Source of the DNA: Phragmites australis
Lineage: Eukaryota; Streptophyta; Magnoliopsida; Poales; Poaceae
Direction: 5' to 3'
NCBI RefSeq assembly: GCF_958298935.1
Contig: NC_084921.1
Span: 42,503,001 to 42,567,000, forward strand
DNA length: 64,000 nt
Positions within the stretch are counted from its first letter, which is position 1. The number at the start of each line of letters is the position of its first letter. Under the pieces are notes generated by a model that saw only the letters and a program-made list of their open reading frames with translations, had not been told where the DNA came from and made no database searches. The position numbers and the translations under genes are program-made. Of the stretch, positions 11,457-24,643 are shown piece by piece.

Positions 11457-13150
11457 TGTTTTAGTAATTAATGATAATACCCATAAACTAACAATTGTAT
11501 TGAGAATTGTTAGTGTGTTGCTCCATAAGTGATGCATGAAGGATTGATTATGGATTCATTGAGGAATGTCATGTGATCAAGAGAAATGCATCAAGATGAA
11601 TGAGCTCTAAATGATGCTCAGGTTAGTAGGTTGTTCCGTAGGAAATGCATAAGTGATAAAGTATGGATTTATTGAGGAATGTCATGCGATCAAAAGATAT
11701 GCATCGAGGTCATTGAGCTCAGAGTAATGCTCATGTGATGAAGAAGAAGCTAGAGAGGAAGAGACCTCGAAGTTTGATGATGGTCTTAAGAATATTGACA
11801 ATAAGTGTGAGGATAAAAGTTACTTGTAAAGATCAAGTAACTAAGTGTATAAAATTATCGATTGAGTTTTATAGTTCAACCCATGTGTAATGTGCTTGAG
11901 AGTAGGGGTTATGTTCCATATGAAGGCAAATATTGAATTGAGATATTCAATGTGTCGAGTTAAAAGAACAAGATCAAGACAAGCTTAGTGAAAAACTTAT
12001 GTGCTTAATGCTTGCGGTTAATACCTCGGTGGTGAACCGAATGAAGATTATGTGAAAAGAAAAGTCTTCCATATTTGGTGCATGGGAAGCAATCAAGTGA
12101 ACTTCATCAAGCTTCTGAAAGATCAAGAGATGATGGAGATGGGAAGCGAGGATGAACATCGTCATCAAGCTCAAGCGAAGGGTTGATAACAAGCATCAAA
12201 GAAACATCGGGACTCAGATGATGTGTTCGTCAAGTCCAACAGGCTGGCTAGCTCAAGGCAAAGGTATAAAATATATGGCATTTTCTTTTATCGGTCAATG
12301 GTAATTAGAGAAGAGAAATGTCTAGATTGATAGGATAAATGCCGTACTATTAAGAGGGATCTAGATTATTGCTTGAGTTTTTACCATGTGTTAATAAGCT
12401 CAATCTTACATGTGCATACTCTTTCGTAGGATGCTATAGTTTGCAAATGGGTTTTGAAAATAGCTCAAGTCCATGTTCCAACTCCATGTGGCATGCCACT
12501 AAGTTTGTATATGTGTAATGAATGCTTTAACCCTTGGTCGCATGGAACCTTTTTAGGTTGCAAATTTGTTTTGCAAAAGGTTAAGGTTCGTGCAATTTTC
12601 ATTATGGTGGGTCTTTGGACTATGTTTTAGGTTTGATCCAATATGTTTGAGATCAAGCAATTGGTTGGGATGTGTAGCCCTCTAAATAAGTTTTTCGTAG
12701 AGTCCAATATCACCTAAATCAAACATAGGGTTCAAAAGTTATAGCCGTTTCTCTGAGCGTCAGCTGTGCTAATCTGGGAGTGGCGGTCTGACCATCAAGA
12801 TTGCCAGTCTGACTGTTAGAGCTGACACAGAAACTTTGTTTTCCTGGAGAGGTTGGTGGTCTGACCGCCATGGTAGCTGGTCTGACCGTTGGAGCTTGCA
12901 GAGAACTTTCATCTCTCTGGAACGGGTGGTGGTCTGGCCGCCAAGGTGGCTGGTCTGACCAGTGGAGTTTGCAGAGAACCTCCGTTTTCCTGGAGATGTT
13001 GGTGGTCTGACTGTCGGAGGCATGGAAAGGCTGTAACAACTAGTTTTAGAGTCGTTGGTCTAGTGGCGGTTTGACCGCTAGTTGTACTGTGGTCTGACCG
13101 TCAGATGCGCAAAAAGGTCATCTTGAGTATAACAACTAGTTTTGGTGGTG
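11457..13150 (+). mobile_element. SIRE-like Copia LTR, 3' truncated
   Basis: The start (tgttttagtaattaatgata) matches the SIRE LTR opening. Between 12775 and 13105 there is an array of 'ggtctgaccg' modules spaced about 30-60 bp, like the U3 palindrome arrays of the other LTRs here. The 'aacaactagttttgg' block near 13131 normally precedes the TATA box in this family, but the TATA and U5 parts are missing and MULE1 terminal sequence takes over near 13150. This is a truncated LTR without internal domains. Confidence 0.6.
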
Positions 13151-13689
13151 TGTTCCATTTTGTCACGTCGAAGGTGTCCCATTTTGTCACGTCGAAGGCC
13201 TTGATATGACTCAGTACCAGGCTCCCTTCTCTCCCTCTCCCTTTCCTCCTCCTTCCAGACCGAGCACGAGGACCTTGCTTTTGCTCCTCTTCCCTCTCCT
13301 CTAAATCCTTCATCAAATCCATCGATTTTGGACCCAAATCAAAGGGGATTTCACGAGGGATTGCTCATTGAAGGTAAATACTCCATTGCATCCATTCAAT
13401 TTTGATTTTCTCTATAGTTTTAGATGGTTTTGAGCTAGCTAGGGTTTGGAGATTATGTAATTAAAATATTGAAATTTGGTTAGATTAGCTAATGGTTGTT
13501 TGTTGTTGTTCAATGCTTAATGTAGCATGTTTATTATGCTTGTATGTAGACCATTTTACTCTTGTAGGTTGTGTTGTGAATTGATTGTTCAAGATGGTAA
13601 AAGGGTTTAGTGCATGGGATTTGGTAGTGTTGAATGTAAAAGTGTTTGGTGCATATCAATTCGTAATAGATTGGTATTTATGCAGTTGT

Positions 13690-14950
13690 ATAATATGACG
13701 GACCATTTGTGGCATAGACAAAAGTGGGCACACATCGTCAAGAAGTATCCCGATGTTAGTTGCAAGGATGCCCCCGCTCCCCCTGCTCTCCCATCCTGAC
13801 TTGTGATTGTGGTAAGCCTGTCGTGGTCCTTTAGTCGCTACATGAAGATACTGCTAACCGTGCTTACTACATGTGTAAGGATTATCGTGTGAGTGTATAT
13901 TTGTTATGGGTTAGGGTAGAATCATATGGTATTACTTTTACTGATATGATGTTTTAATAATTTGCAAAAGTGGGAGATGTGCTTCTTCTTCCAATGGATT
14001 GATGGGCTTGAGATGTATGACCTTAGAATTCTGAAGGTGAAACAATTTATTTAGTATCTGAAGCCATATGACAAGTTTTTTTGTTAGGTTCCTCCACCAA
14101 ATCCACCGAAACTGATGGATAAAGAGAAGTGGGAAGTGAGCAGAACACTTATAGCGGATCCTCCATTGTGCAAGTGTGGGAAGCAAAGTGTGCTTTGTGA
14201 ACCTTCTAGGGGATTCCCTTACTTCTATTGTGAAGGGATGACAAAGGTAAAAACTGAGCATGGTTGCTTGTTTACAATTTGAATGAGGTAGAATTAGATG
14301 TCATGTACCTTGTATCATGAATTTGAATGCAGCGCCATGGTGCTACTTGTAACTTTCGAGATTCATTGTACGGTCCCGATGGTGAATGGATAGAGGAGGA
14401 AGATGATCAAATGAAGGGGAATAGGGTGATTGAACCACGTCGTCCAAGGAAGTGCACTTGTGGTGTGAAAGCTCAATACGGGATAGTGCCATCCGAACTT
14501 GGTGTGGGGTACTACTGTGGGCATGTGGTTGGCAAAGATATGATTAGTTTTATGCATATTATCTATATTTTCTATTTCGATATCCTATATTGGTTGTACC
14601 TTGTTAATGGGAGTTCATATGAATTTGTTTTTGGGAATAGAGTACGCGGAGATGTTCATGGGAGGAGTGCCTTGATAAAGATGAGGTGGATCATGACATG
14701 ACATAGTAAGCATCATCCGATGGTGCTGTCAAGCTATCTGGAGCACCATAAGAAGGCAACTCGTGATTATTACTGAGCTACGTATCCCAGCACAAGAGGA
14801 GAGCCATGGAGGGTCAAGAGGCAGCGACTAAGGCGGTGTAAATAGAGACAATGAAGGCTCTTGCTGCTAATTTGCATGTGCTTGTCTGAGACAATGATGA
14901 TGATGATGATGATGAGTTGCTCTATGATAGGTCGGATGATTAGCATGAGG
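13690..14950 (+). pseudogene. Triple GRF-type zinc-finger gene of MULE1
   Basis: Three GRF-like zinc fingers are visible in consecutive exons. The first reads CDCGKPVVVL...NRAYYMCKDY (about 13805-13885) then CFFFQWIDGLEMYD (about 13980-14020). The second reads CKCGKQSVLCEPSRGFPYFYC (14170-14235) then CNFRDS (14348-14365). The third reads CTCGVKAQYGIVP...GYYCGH (14455-14525). A basic, helical tail follows (about 14725-14830) and then an acidic run of Asp codons near 14895. Exons are separated by short AT-rich introns. In-frame stops (for example just after PVVVL) mark it as broken. GRF fingers bind nucleic acid in several nuclease and topoisomerase proteins; the role in MULEs is unknown. It faces the transposase gene. 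Confidence 0.65.
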
Positions 14951-15104
14951 GGTCAGTTCGATGGGTATATGGTTGTGTTAGACATTTTATTTGTTTATTG
15001 AGTTGGACTTCGTGATGGTTAGTGTCTTATATCAACATACTATGTTATGAACTATTTGTGAACTTCATATGTAATTATCGTCGATTGTACTATGTGAACC
15101 ATAT

Positions 15105-18100
15105 TGTAACATCCTGAGTTTAGCATATTAGTTAATTATGAATTTCGCTCCAAATTAAAACTTTTTGTGATTAATGAGGCTAACTAAAATTAAGAAAATA
15201 TGTTTATGAATGTATATACACACAATATGTATACATTCATATATATTAAATGTATTAAGTTGACCAGGCATTCCAAAATGCACTAGAATTGTTTTCGAAA
15301 TAATCCTGCATTAAATTAGTTTATACGTGTTGGTTTATGGTGTTTATGGTTTTTTGTGTGGAGATTTGAAATTGAATGTCTCTCAAATTCAAATCTACTG
15401 TTAGTTTTCCCTCAGCTCAAATCAAATTGAATTCAAATCCTTTTACAAAGATCTTGATCCAAATCCAAATCAAGGTTCAAATATGTTCGTTGAGGTTATC
15501 TTAACTCAAAATCAAAACCAAATTAAAAAACCTCACTTGAATTCATCCCAATATTCCTTCTCCTTTTCTTTTCCATTTTCTCTCACGGGCTCAATCTCCC
15601 CTTCCTTCTCCCTTGTGTGGCCCACAGCAGCCGGCCCAGCCTTCCTTCCCCCGCGTTGGGCCATGACCGTGCCGCCGGCCCACCTCATCCGCGCGCTGGC
15701 CAGCCCCCACTTGCCCTCACCCACACGCGCGTGGCCGTCCACGTGTCGTGTATCGGCCGCCGCCTGCGCCTCTCCTTCCTCCTCCAGCACCGCTCGCCAC
15801 CGCAACAGCTGCCCCTTCCCCCCTCGAGAAATATCACCGTGACACCCCTCTGCGCTCTTGCTCTCTCTCTCTACCCTCTCAGCCCACTGCCAATGCGCCT
15901 GTAGCCGTGTGACTTTTGCGTCCATGAACGAGCATGGACAATGTAGTGCGCCCATGCCGCGGAAAATGAGGTGGGCGCCGCCTTGTCACCTCATCGCAGC
16001 GTTGCTCACCGATGACCGCACGACCTCATAGTGCCGCACCGCCTCACTGCTCCCTCTCCCTCTATAAATAGAGCGTCCCAGTCTCTCTCTGTATTTCCCC
16101 ATTTTGCCATCACCATAGCACCGCCTCCATTGCCATTCCCGCCGCTGCGACCTCACCATCATAGTTCTACCCACCGTGAGCCACCGAGGAGCACCAAGAG
16201 GATGCCACTGACCCCTTGCCACTTTCCATCGACCAGGAGCCCGACGGGAGTCCGCCCGCGTCGGGAGCCAAGCCACTCTGCCGCCAATGTATCAACGTAT
16301 TGCCGGCCGTTGTCTAGCACATTGCCGTTTCTGATCTCAGTGAGCATCCCGTCCCCTCGCATAACCCTCCTAGGTAGCATATTGTCACCCCCATGCTTCT
16401 CTCCCTGTGTAGCCATGTGCAGCCCCATGTTCTGCTTCACCACCGTGCGATTACTCACCACCAACATGCTTATGCGCGCGTGTGTGGTCCGGCCTTTGTG
16501 TCGAGTAGCCCAGGGAGCTCTAGGCCCCTCTTCTGTGCAGGTTGACCACGTGTAGTTGAGGGGAGGTGCTGTCTGATTCTTTGCCATCACCTCGACCCTC
16601 TTTGGTCGCCATCTGGCACCACTCTAGTCCTGGGCCATTGTCGATAAGCCCGTAGCAGAGGTCCCCGTAGCGCATAGGCAGCCGACGTTAGCATCTAGTC
16701 GAGAAACCCTGACAGAAACTCGTTTCTAGCGAGCTCATCGATGCAGTTCCATCATGATTGCTCACGCCGTTCCCCCTTTACCTCTCAGTTTAGCCGGCGT
16801 GCTCGTGTACCTACGCGCAGGTGGCTAGGTCCACTCACGCGTCGCGTAGCTCACCCGAGTAGGCCGCCGCTTAGCCTGTACACCGTCGGCCTACCAGGCC
16901 ATGCCCAGCCAACCAGGGTTGTGCCCTAGTGGGCTAGCCCAGCTCTGCAGCTCGCTAAGCCAGCCAAACCCGAGCTAGCCAGCACTATGCAGCCAAATCC
17001 TGGTCCGGCCCATCCCGATTTGGACCTAGCCTAATTCGAGCCCATCTTGGCCCAGCTGGTACTGTTCATGTGGGTCCCCCAATTCACTGTTCAGTGGGCC
17101 CAGACTACTCTTCAGTGGGTGCCACCCATGGACCCCTCTTATGAAATGTGCAATTTCATATTTTTTTATATTTAATTTAGATTAAATCTTCTGGGAGTCA
17201 TAACTTCTCCGTTCTGACTCTGATTTTGGTGATTCTTTCGCCGAAATTCATTAAATTCGTGATCTACCCATCTATCAAAGTGTGATATCCATTAGGGATC
17301 ATTTGTATTTCCATTTGGTGTTAATTTGATTCTTCTCTAGTATAGCTCGTTACTGATCGTTGTTGCAATTGCAGAACCGCTAGAATTCTGCGATTGCTGC
17401 GTGAGAAGCGTCTGGAGCAAGGAAGATCCTGATTACAACCAAGACTTTGAAGAAAACCTTAGATAAGGCAAGTCATATCTCCTTGATCATATTGAACCTA
17501 TCTTTTCAACTAATCTACATGATCAACTAAAACTGGACTCATATCGCATGTGCTATGTATTGCGCTTTGACAAACTGCTTGTAGTAGTTAATCCTTTTAA
17601 ACACTTGCTATGACATAAATGTTATCATCCAAAATACATATCACCCTAGGATTACCTGTTGTTATCTATATTAATGACAAATGATGTCTTGATATCTAGC
17701 ATGCTTAGGATTGAATACGTCTCCTCGGAGACGTCGCTTTTGAAACACCTCTCCTTGGAGATAAGATTTACTGCTGTCAATGTTAAACTCATATACCATG
17801 GATCCTTGATGGTTATGAATTTCGTGATGGTTGTGAAATACTTGATGTCATGTGGGATATGGTGAGAGATGTGTAAAAAAAAGGGTGAAAACTGTTTAGC
17901 GAGGGCAGGTGGAGTAGTACTCTGGATGAGGATGCTCCTAGGGGCTTAAGTTACCTCTATGGTGTTCATTGCCAGAAGATACCTACCCTCACCTCTTAAG
18001 GACCGAGTCTTGCGCCGTCATGCTTAGCCACCCCTGTGCAACCATGCATCTTGAATGGGTAGGACTTGACTTTTCCTTCAACGGACTGAGTTGGGCACCA

Positions 18101-19089
18101 TACTAGGTGGCTGAGAGTAGCGAGCAGTCAAGTGACTATGTGACCCTCTGTTTGAGCGTGCAGAGACCAACAAATGCTTAAAAAGGGAACATGGCGTTCA
18201 GTACAAGACCACTACTACTTAGAGGTAAATCTCGTAGAAAAGCTCGATAGGAAAGGTGATTGAAGTGTCTCGGTATGATTCGTTCCTCTGCTGGGAACAG
18301 TTAAAGGCTGAGCATATCGCGTGGGTATAGTGTACAACCTCTGCTGAGTGTAAATCTATTTGAATAGTCGTGTCCATGGTCATGGACATGCGAAGGCATG
18401 GTCACTCTCAAATAGACTCTGGGTGCGTGTGTTTTGATGAGTCAGTGTGTGTACTAGATGTCTGTGATGAGGTTTCTGGCTTAATCTATCAGAAGCTGTG
18501 TGGTACTAGAGGTACACCAGATGTGATGACAGGAACTACGGAGTGAGGTGCAACCCCTCCCAAGATAGAAAACACCCAGATATTGCTTGTGACCTTTTTT
18601 TGAAACTATTCAAACTATTTTGAAGTCAATAGTAGATAATACAATTGAATACTTGCATAAACTGCTTTACGCTTAAAACTAAATCGTAAATCCTTATCCT
18701 TAAATTACCCCTTTATGCATCTATCAACACCTTGAAGTAGTATAGGGCTTGCTAAGTACCTTCCATACTCACTCTTGTTATCATTCAGATGAGGAAGCCG
18801 GCGTTGACTTTGCCAGAGGTGAAGGCGAGGATGAAAAGTAGCCTCAGAAGTCGTGTTCGCACCCTAGCTGCTTGTGGCTTTAGGTCTTTGATTCCCTCTG
18901 TTCTTTTTTTTTTGGCCGTTCAGCCAGGTTTGTAATATATAGTATGGTTTGTAACCTTTTGTACTTTGAACTCTTATACTCATGTACAAAGTTTGACTGT
19001 GATTCTACAACTGTTATACTATGCGTATCAGCTACTTGATCTAGAGACTGATATGGGTGGCACAAGAGATCTTGGGTTGGGGTCTTACA
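15105..19089 (+). mobile_element. Long solo LTR with 5-bp target duplication
   Basis: Starts TGTAACATCC and ends GGGTCTTACA, flanked by a perfect catat duplication (15100-15104 and 19090-19094). There is no gag, pol or primer-binding site within, so it is a solo LTR of 3,985 bp, left after recombination between two LTRs. A TATA box sits at 16063-16070, and a GC-rich segment with chance open frames covers 15600-17000. The length and the TGTAACA start fit long-LTR Gypsy elements (Tekay/Del-like), but clade is not provable without internal domains. It lies between the two convergent genes of MULE1. Confidence 0.85.
16063..16070 (+). promoter_or_regulatory. TATA box in solo LTR
   Basis: A perfect tataaata sits inside a CT-rich context and is followed by a CT-rich leader. 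This is the likely retroelement promoter; it could still drive transcription into MULE1 sequence. Confidence 0.5.
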
Positions 19090-19244
19090 CATATGGACTG
19101 TTCCGCGTGGCCAACTGCTCGTGGAGGGAGTCAATCTCATGCGCCAACTGACTTATATGGAAATGGCCTGGAGCTACATAAAGAATAGGTGGATTGAGAG
19201 GTCCTCCACCACGTCGACCCCTACCCCTTGGCCCTCTTTGGCTT

Positions 19245-19588
19245 GACTGACTGTTCGGCCACGCCAACTCCCACCCACTTCCAGGCGCTCATTGGGATCG
19301 AGGAAGTGGGGGAATGGCTGGCGGGACGACACAGTCTGTCACACCAGGAGTGTTGGCATGACTGACTGTTCGGCCATGCCAGCTCCCACCCGCTTCCAGG
19401 TGCTCACTGTGATTGAGGAAGCAAGAAAGGGCTGGCGTGACAACACAGTTTGTCATGCTAGGAGTGTTGGTGTGACCAACCGTTTGTCCATGCCAGTTAA
19501 AACCCACTTCTAGGGGCTCACTAGGAGCGAGGGACTGAGCGAAGGCCCGACATGATGACGTGGTATGTCACACCAAAGACCTTGGCAT
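19245..19588. repeat. Tandem repeat, about 115-bp unit, three copies
   Basis: Units begin at 19245, 19360 and 19474; a degenerate fourth start is at 19589. Each unit carries ttggcatgac and gccatgcca motifs, the same theme as the palindromes in the MULE1 right end (25250-25420). The unit length is not a multiple of three, so the array is unlikely to be coding. Confidence 0.8.
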
Positions 19589-19589
19589 G

Positions 19590-20189
19590 ACAGTGGAGAT
19601 AGCCATGTCGGGGATCTTGGCGTGGTAGACCTGTATAACAAAATTCGAATGTTATACATGCTGCTGCGCCAAGGTCTCTAGCATGACTGTGTTGCTGGTT
19701 ATGCCCTTTCCTTTGTCATGGCAATCCTGTATAACTCACACAAACCTTGCTGCTTGCTGACCAGTCCAATGTACTGGCTGAGCTACTAACAATAAACCTT
19801 GCTGCTGATAATGCACTGTAAAGATTCAAAACTCTAGAACAAAAAGATGCATGGAACTTAACATTTGCGGTTAGCTTTTTGGTAATGGTGAATGAAATGA
19901 TGACCCATCGCTTTGATGACTTACAACTTGCATCACTGTAAAGGCAACAGGAGTAGCAAAAGCTCTAGGGATTGATATTAAGTTTACTAACACAAGTTTA
20001 TGTTGTTGGCCTACAATTCCACACAAAAGCATCACACAAATGACATTGTTTAATAACACAAGCAACATGACGAAATATGATTAAACTAAAGTGTCAACAC
20101 AAGATAGTCCACACATGACATTGTTCAATAACACAGAAGCCCCACCATGCACAGCACCACTGACCAGGATAGTCTAATCCTGTTTGGCC
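19590..20189. other. MULE1 interior, no gene recognised
   Basis: This continues the region downstream of the PMD gene on the minus strand. Scattered tcatgcca/tggcatga motifs persist to about 19720. No domain is recognisable. A Gly/Arg-rich frame on the minus strand at 19090-19270 may be the C-terminal tail of the PMD protein or of another MULE1 product. Confidence 0.35.
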
Positions 20190-21780
20190 CACTACATTAG
20201 GTAGGCATGATGGACCTCCCGCCAATCTCTAGCACCCCTCTGCTTCCTCCTGTAAATACTGCAAGATGGCAAAAAAAAAATACAAATGAAACAATGTAGA
20301 AACAATGCATGGAAGCATTGCCGGAAATTAGGTTGATAATAAAATTAACTCACTTGTGCAAGGTCACCGATGTGGAGATCATGTCTAGAGGTGTACGATG
20401 AAACCTCCAAAATTGCCTCATAACACAGTTTGGAAGATGGATCTCAACAATGTAGAAGCAAATAAGCAGCAGAACAGAATGCCAATACATCATGTCCCGT
20501 GTGCATAAAGGGCTAAGGCCTATGCCTAGGATCTTTGGCTAGTCATATAGCTCCCAAGTCACCTGTAAATGAAGAACATATTACAACAGCATCAATTAAC
20601 ATGTACAAGTATATGAAACGAAAAGGCCAATCCATTTGCACTCACGTGGCTTTGTATAATGCAGTCAAGCTCGTTGGTGTAAAAGAGGTACCACCTGCTT
20701 GCATTGCCAGTCACCGACTTGACATTCTTCTAAAGGAAAGTAACGGTCGACATTGAGCCCTCATCCTCGAACTCCCAAACCTACAATTAAAATATAGCAA
20801 ATGACAATTGCAAATGATGAGATAAATAACAATATAAGCAAAAATGAAAATACATACCCCGAGATGAAATCGGTCGGATCCACCAACGAGCAACCGCTCC
20901 CGCATCCACACCTGCAGCAGGTATGCCCATCCCTCAAGGTTGGCATTGTCCCCACTGCACCTGCATGCATCACATAGCTGCCGGTACAGCCATGCAAGCG
21001 TGGCGGATCCCCAACTGTACAACTCGATGTTCTCTCAAACCTCGCTAAGTATCAGCAAGAACATCTAAGAAATTGTGTTGCCATTCCTGTCCGGAAACAA
21101 GTACCTGCCAACAAGGTGCCACAACCAAGAGTGAGCGTACCTCTCAACAACGCCCTCTGTTGCATCCTCAGGACACTCCCAGAAGTTTGCAGCCAACCAG
21201 GCGGAGCTGACGCCAGAAGGTTTCTTGTCCTTCGTGTCCTGCTCTTGCTTAGGAGGCCTACTGCCAACGAGCACCTCCACCATGTCACGTCATCCAGTAG
21301 GTTGCACCATCCCGCTCATAGCCTACTCGTCCACTAGTAGCCCGAGTATCATGGCCACATCCTGTAGCGTGATCGCGAGCTCGCCGCAAGGGAGGTGGAA
21401 GGTATGTGTATCTGGCCTCCACCAGTCCACAAGTGTCATCAGCATTGCACAATCGAACATCGGCAACCCCGTCATGATCAACTTGGACAACGACAAGAAG
21501 CCTGCACGCCGAATGTAGGAGCATACCTCTCATCCCACCTGAGAGGACTGTGAGTGCGTATTCGAAGAGGTTTCAACACCTGAAGGAAACAATTTAAATT
21601 GAATTGTTATTTACACCTGCACGCTACTTAGCAATTATACGTAACAGTTACGGACAAGTCATACATCGTTGTTGTTGACCATGAGGTGAGCTCGGTGCTC
21701 CCTGTCATAGTACATCTCAAGGAGCGTGTAATCAAGGTGCGCATCGCCTTAAAATATGAAACATCACATAGTCATTAGAT
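20190..21780 (-). pseudogene. Plant mobile domain (PMD, MAIN-like) gene of MULE1
   Basis: Read on the minus strand, spliced blocks of a PMD protein appear in order: a YYDREHRAHLMVNNNDV exon (about 21740-21660), an intron, then RRAGFLSLSKLIMTGLPMFD and the CGELAITLQDVAMILGL core (21500-21340), GVSSAWLAANFWECP (about 21215-21165), WLWHLVGRYLFPD (about 21130-21085), YSWGSATLAWLYRQLCDACR (about 21020-20960), YLLQVWMRERL (about 20920-20885), NVKSVTGNASRWYLFYTNELD (about 20735-20670) and MRQFWRFHRTPLD (20430-20385). In-frame stops (for example two near 21335-21290) break it. PMD genes have been mobilised by MULEs and Gypsy elements in plants and also exist as host genes that help silence transposons. 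Here its position inside MULE1 shows transposon ownership. Confidence 0.8.
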
Positions 21781-22186
21781 AATTAACAAAAACAAGTAAT
21801 TGCAACAATATATTTAAATAATCAACATGGAATAAAATACAATATTTAATAGTTCACCACTACCAAATTGCAGTTTACTGCCCCCTTCTAGAATTCCCTT
21901 TTTTCCTATGAATTGCCTGATTCTTTGGCCCCTCCTTGTGTTGTTCCATCCTATGGCCGAACTAGTGGCATATGGAGCAACGTATTTTAATAGGTGCATC
22001 ATCAAAGTCATTAGCTCCATACATGTCATCACTATAACCATTATTGGAATCATCCATTTTCTTTTAGAGCCATTTTCTCTTCTTCCTCCCTGTTTTTTGT
22101 TTGAGTAGACCATAATCTAGCACATATTCATCACCAGTGTACTACAACCAGGGCGAAGGATCAAGTACATGCTCGAATCTGTACTC

Positions 22187-24643
22187 TCAAGTCTCCATAG
22201 CCATTATATTAGAATACACATGGGTCAAGTAGTTGGGTGATGTGTGGTCTACTCTTCTCATTCGATGTGCTATGATGACATGAGAGCATGGGACATGCAA
22301 CAATTGAGGGGTCCTACATGTGAACTCCACTGTAGTTAAGTCAACTCTAAAGATCCTACCGCTAGAGCTCTCACCCCCTACACTAGTCCGAAATGATGAT
22401 GTAACGCTGTAAACATAGATCCTTGGATCAAAGAGATATGCCTCTTGGGTAACAAATATTTCTCCCTGCTTTGTCAGGTACTTAGAGATAGCTTTTCCCC
22501 ACACCTCACCAGCATCAAGTCCACTACGTGATTTCTTCCACCAATCAATTAAATAGAAATTGCATTTGTGGAAGGTGTACTCTACGATGACAGACACATG
22601 CATTGCACGGATGCCTTTAAGGATGTTGTTGAATACCTCCGAGATATCTATGGCTATTGTTCCATACCTACAACCACCCTCATCATACGCTAGTTCCCAT
22701 TTGCACTTATCAACCATTTCGCCCTTGAACCACTCTATCGCAAGCTTGTTCAAAACCTTCTTCAATTTTTTAAGCCTTTTCTTAAACTCTCTCTCCTCTT
22801 TAACTTTGCAGAGTATCTTCAGTTTCTTAATTATCTCCTTTCTCTTCTATCTTCTCCAAATGTTTGCAGCAAAATGATGCATGCACCACTTGTGCACAAG
22901 AGGAGGGTAACCCTCCATTTGTTCTCTAGCTGCATTAAGAAGACCCTGGTGCCAATTCGATATCATACAAACTTGACGTGCTAGTCCAATTATGTAACGG
23001 TGAACCAAGTATAAGAACCATGACCAACGGATGTTCCTCTCTCCCTCTGTCATTGCAAATTATAGGGGGGGGGGGGCAACTGATCCTCCACATCAATACC
23101 AACAACAATCATCAGTGTACCCTTGTACTTTCTCATCAAGAAAGTGCTATCGGCACTAATCACAGGCTTACAATGCTTGAAGGACTCCACGCATTGAAGG
23201 AATCACCAAAACACATGTTGCATGACAGCTTCATGACACTACTATCGTTGCCTATCATGCCACCAGATGAAATGGACCACTTAGTTCCGGGGTTGAAATA
23301 TGAAGTTGCATCCAAGATCATAGAGACCCTCGCGTATGCCTCCTTCCAATCTCCCCATTGTAATGCTATAGCATGTTGCTTTGCCCTCCATGCATTGCCA
23401 TACAACATCCGGCAATTGGTAAACTCAAGTATAGACTCAATTAGAGAGGCCATAATTATGTCTGAATCTGCCCAAATGATGGGGGCGATGCAGTGACCAA
23501 GGTACCTCGCCATGCACTGGGAGTGCACTTGTTCGGGCCTCGTTGACCCACAAGTGTGAGATTATTTTACATTTGTGACCTTCCATCATCGGTCGTCACT
23601 TGGAATAAGACGAACCTATACACTTCATCCACTATCTCTCTGGCATTTGATAGTATACATCTCCTTCGCATAAGAATGAACCATGTCGTACGACTTGTGG
23701 TGCCGCACTGCATAGTCCCTGAACCAGAACTTCACTTTGTCAAGATTATCAAATGTCATCTCATTCTTGATCAACCTTTTCTCATTGTCTCATCCCTCCT
23801 ATGTAGATATTAAGCCATTATCACATAGATCTTTCTTGGTCAATGAAATATCCGCGTAGCCTGGCACATCGAGCACATCCACATGTACAACCTTCAATGT
23901 CCTTATCTCATGCTCAATGTAAATTCCATTCCACCAAGCTTCCTCCTCATCCTCACCCTCTTTTCCTTTCACATCAGCACCCATGTGTCGTTACTCAACA
24001 CCAGACACATGTTCTACTTATTCTACCTCATCATCTTCATCTTCGGCCTCACTGTCTAACGAAAAGATTGGTATTTCCTAAACATTTGCATGGGCATCCC
24101 CATCATCAAAAAACCATCGTCGAAATCGTTACTTACCACAACCAAATCAAAGTTATTGGAACCACTGGCAACTATCTCCTGAATAGAGGCACGAGGTACC
24201 TCTAGAACCATAACATCGGTGAGTTCGGAGACACCGGCCACCTCTAGGACAGTGGTGGTAATTTCCTGAGTCAAATGCTCAATAGGTTTCACTTTTTGAC
24301 TAATACTACCCAGCACATCTTGAACCAATGGCATCGAGCTTCCCCTCATACCCACATCAACTACAACCTCCACGCAACAAACTTGAGAACCATTCACACA
24401 ATCCTTGTACAACTTTCAATCATTCTCTGACGCCAACTCCATGACAACATAGTGAGCCCTACCACCCTGGTCGGCATCAAACCTTCTACGTATGGTTACA
24501 TCACATGCATCCGAATCAACATTCATAATTGAGCTAATCTGAGCAACAATTTCATCAAACCAAGGAGGGTTCCCAAATTTCAATACTTCCTCCCTCATCT
24601 TATCAAACTCCCTATTTGCATTAACTGTGCCACCATAAAACAC
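22187..24643 (-). pseudogene. MURA-type MULE transposase (MULE1)
   Basis: Cut-and-paste DDE transposase. Reading down the minus strand: an N-terminal MuDR-type domain (FYGGTVNANREF, 24640 down to about 24420), a stop and linker, the pre-catalytic GNAWRAKQ block (about 23405), the first catalytic Asp in ISADSTFLMRKYKGTL (about 23165-23115), the region of the second Asp (VCMISNWHQGLLNAARE, about 22975-22925), the CMHHF motif, and a SWIM zinc finger (FTCRTPQLLHVPCSHVI, about 22325-22270). It is dead: several stops, frameshifts, a homopolymer of G at 23066-23076 in the catalytic core, and the second catalytic position reads SNW where the family has SDR. The PMD gene follows downstream on the same strand. 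Confidence 0.85.

Noticed and set aside
14963..15104. Extra exon between GRF gene and solo LTR
   Set aside because: AT-rich with no continuing frame; likely 3' region of the converging MULE1 genes.
15483..16929. Several 60-174 residue frames in a GC-rich block
   Set aside because: They lie inside the solo LTR, overlap on both strands and show no motif; composition explains them.
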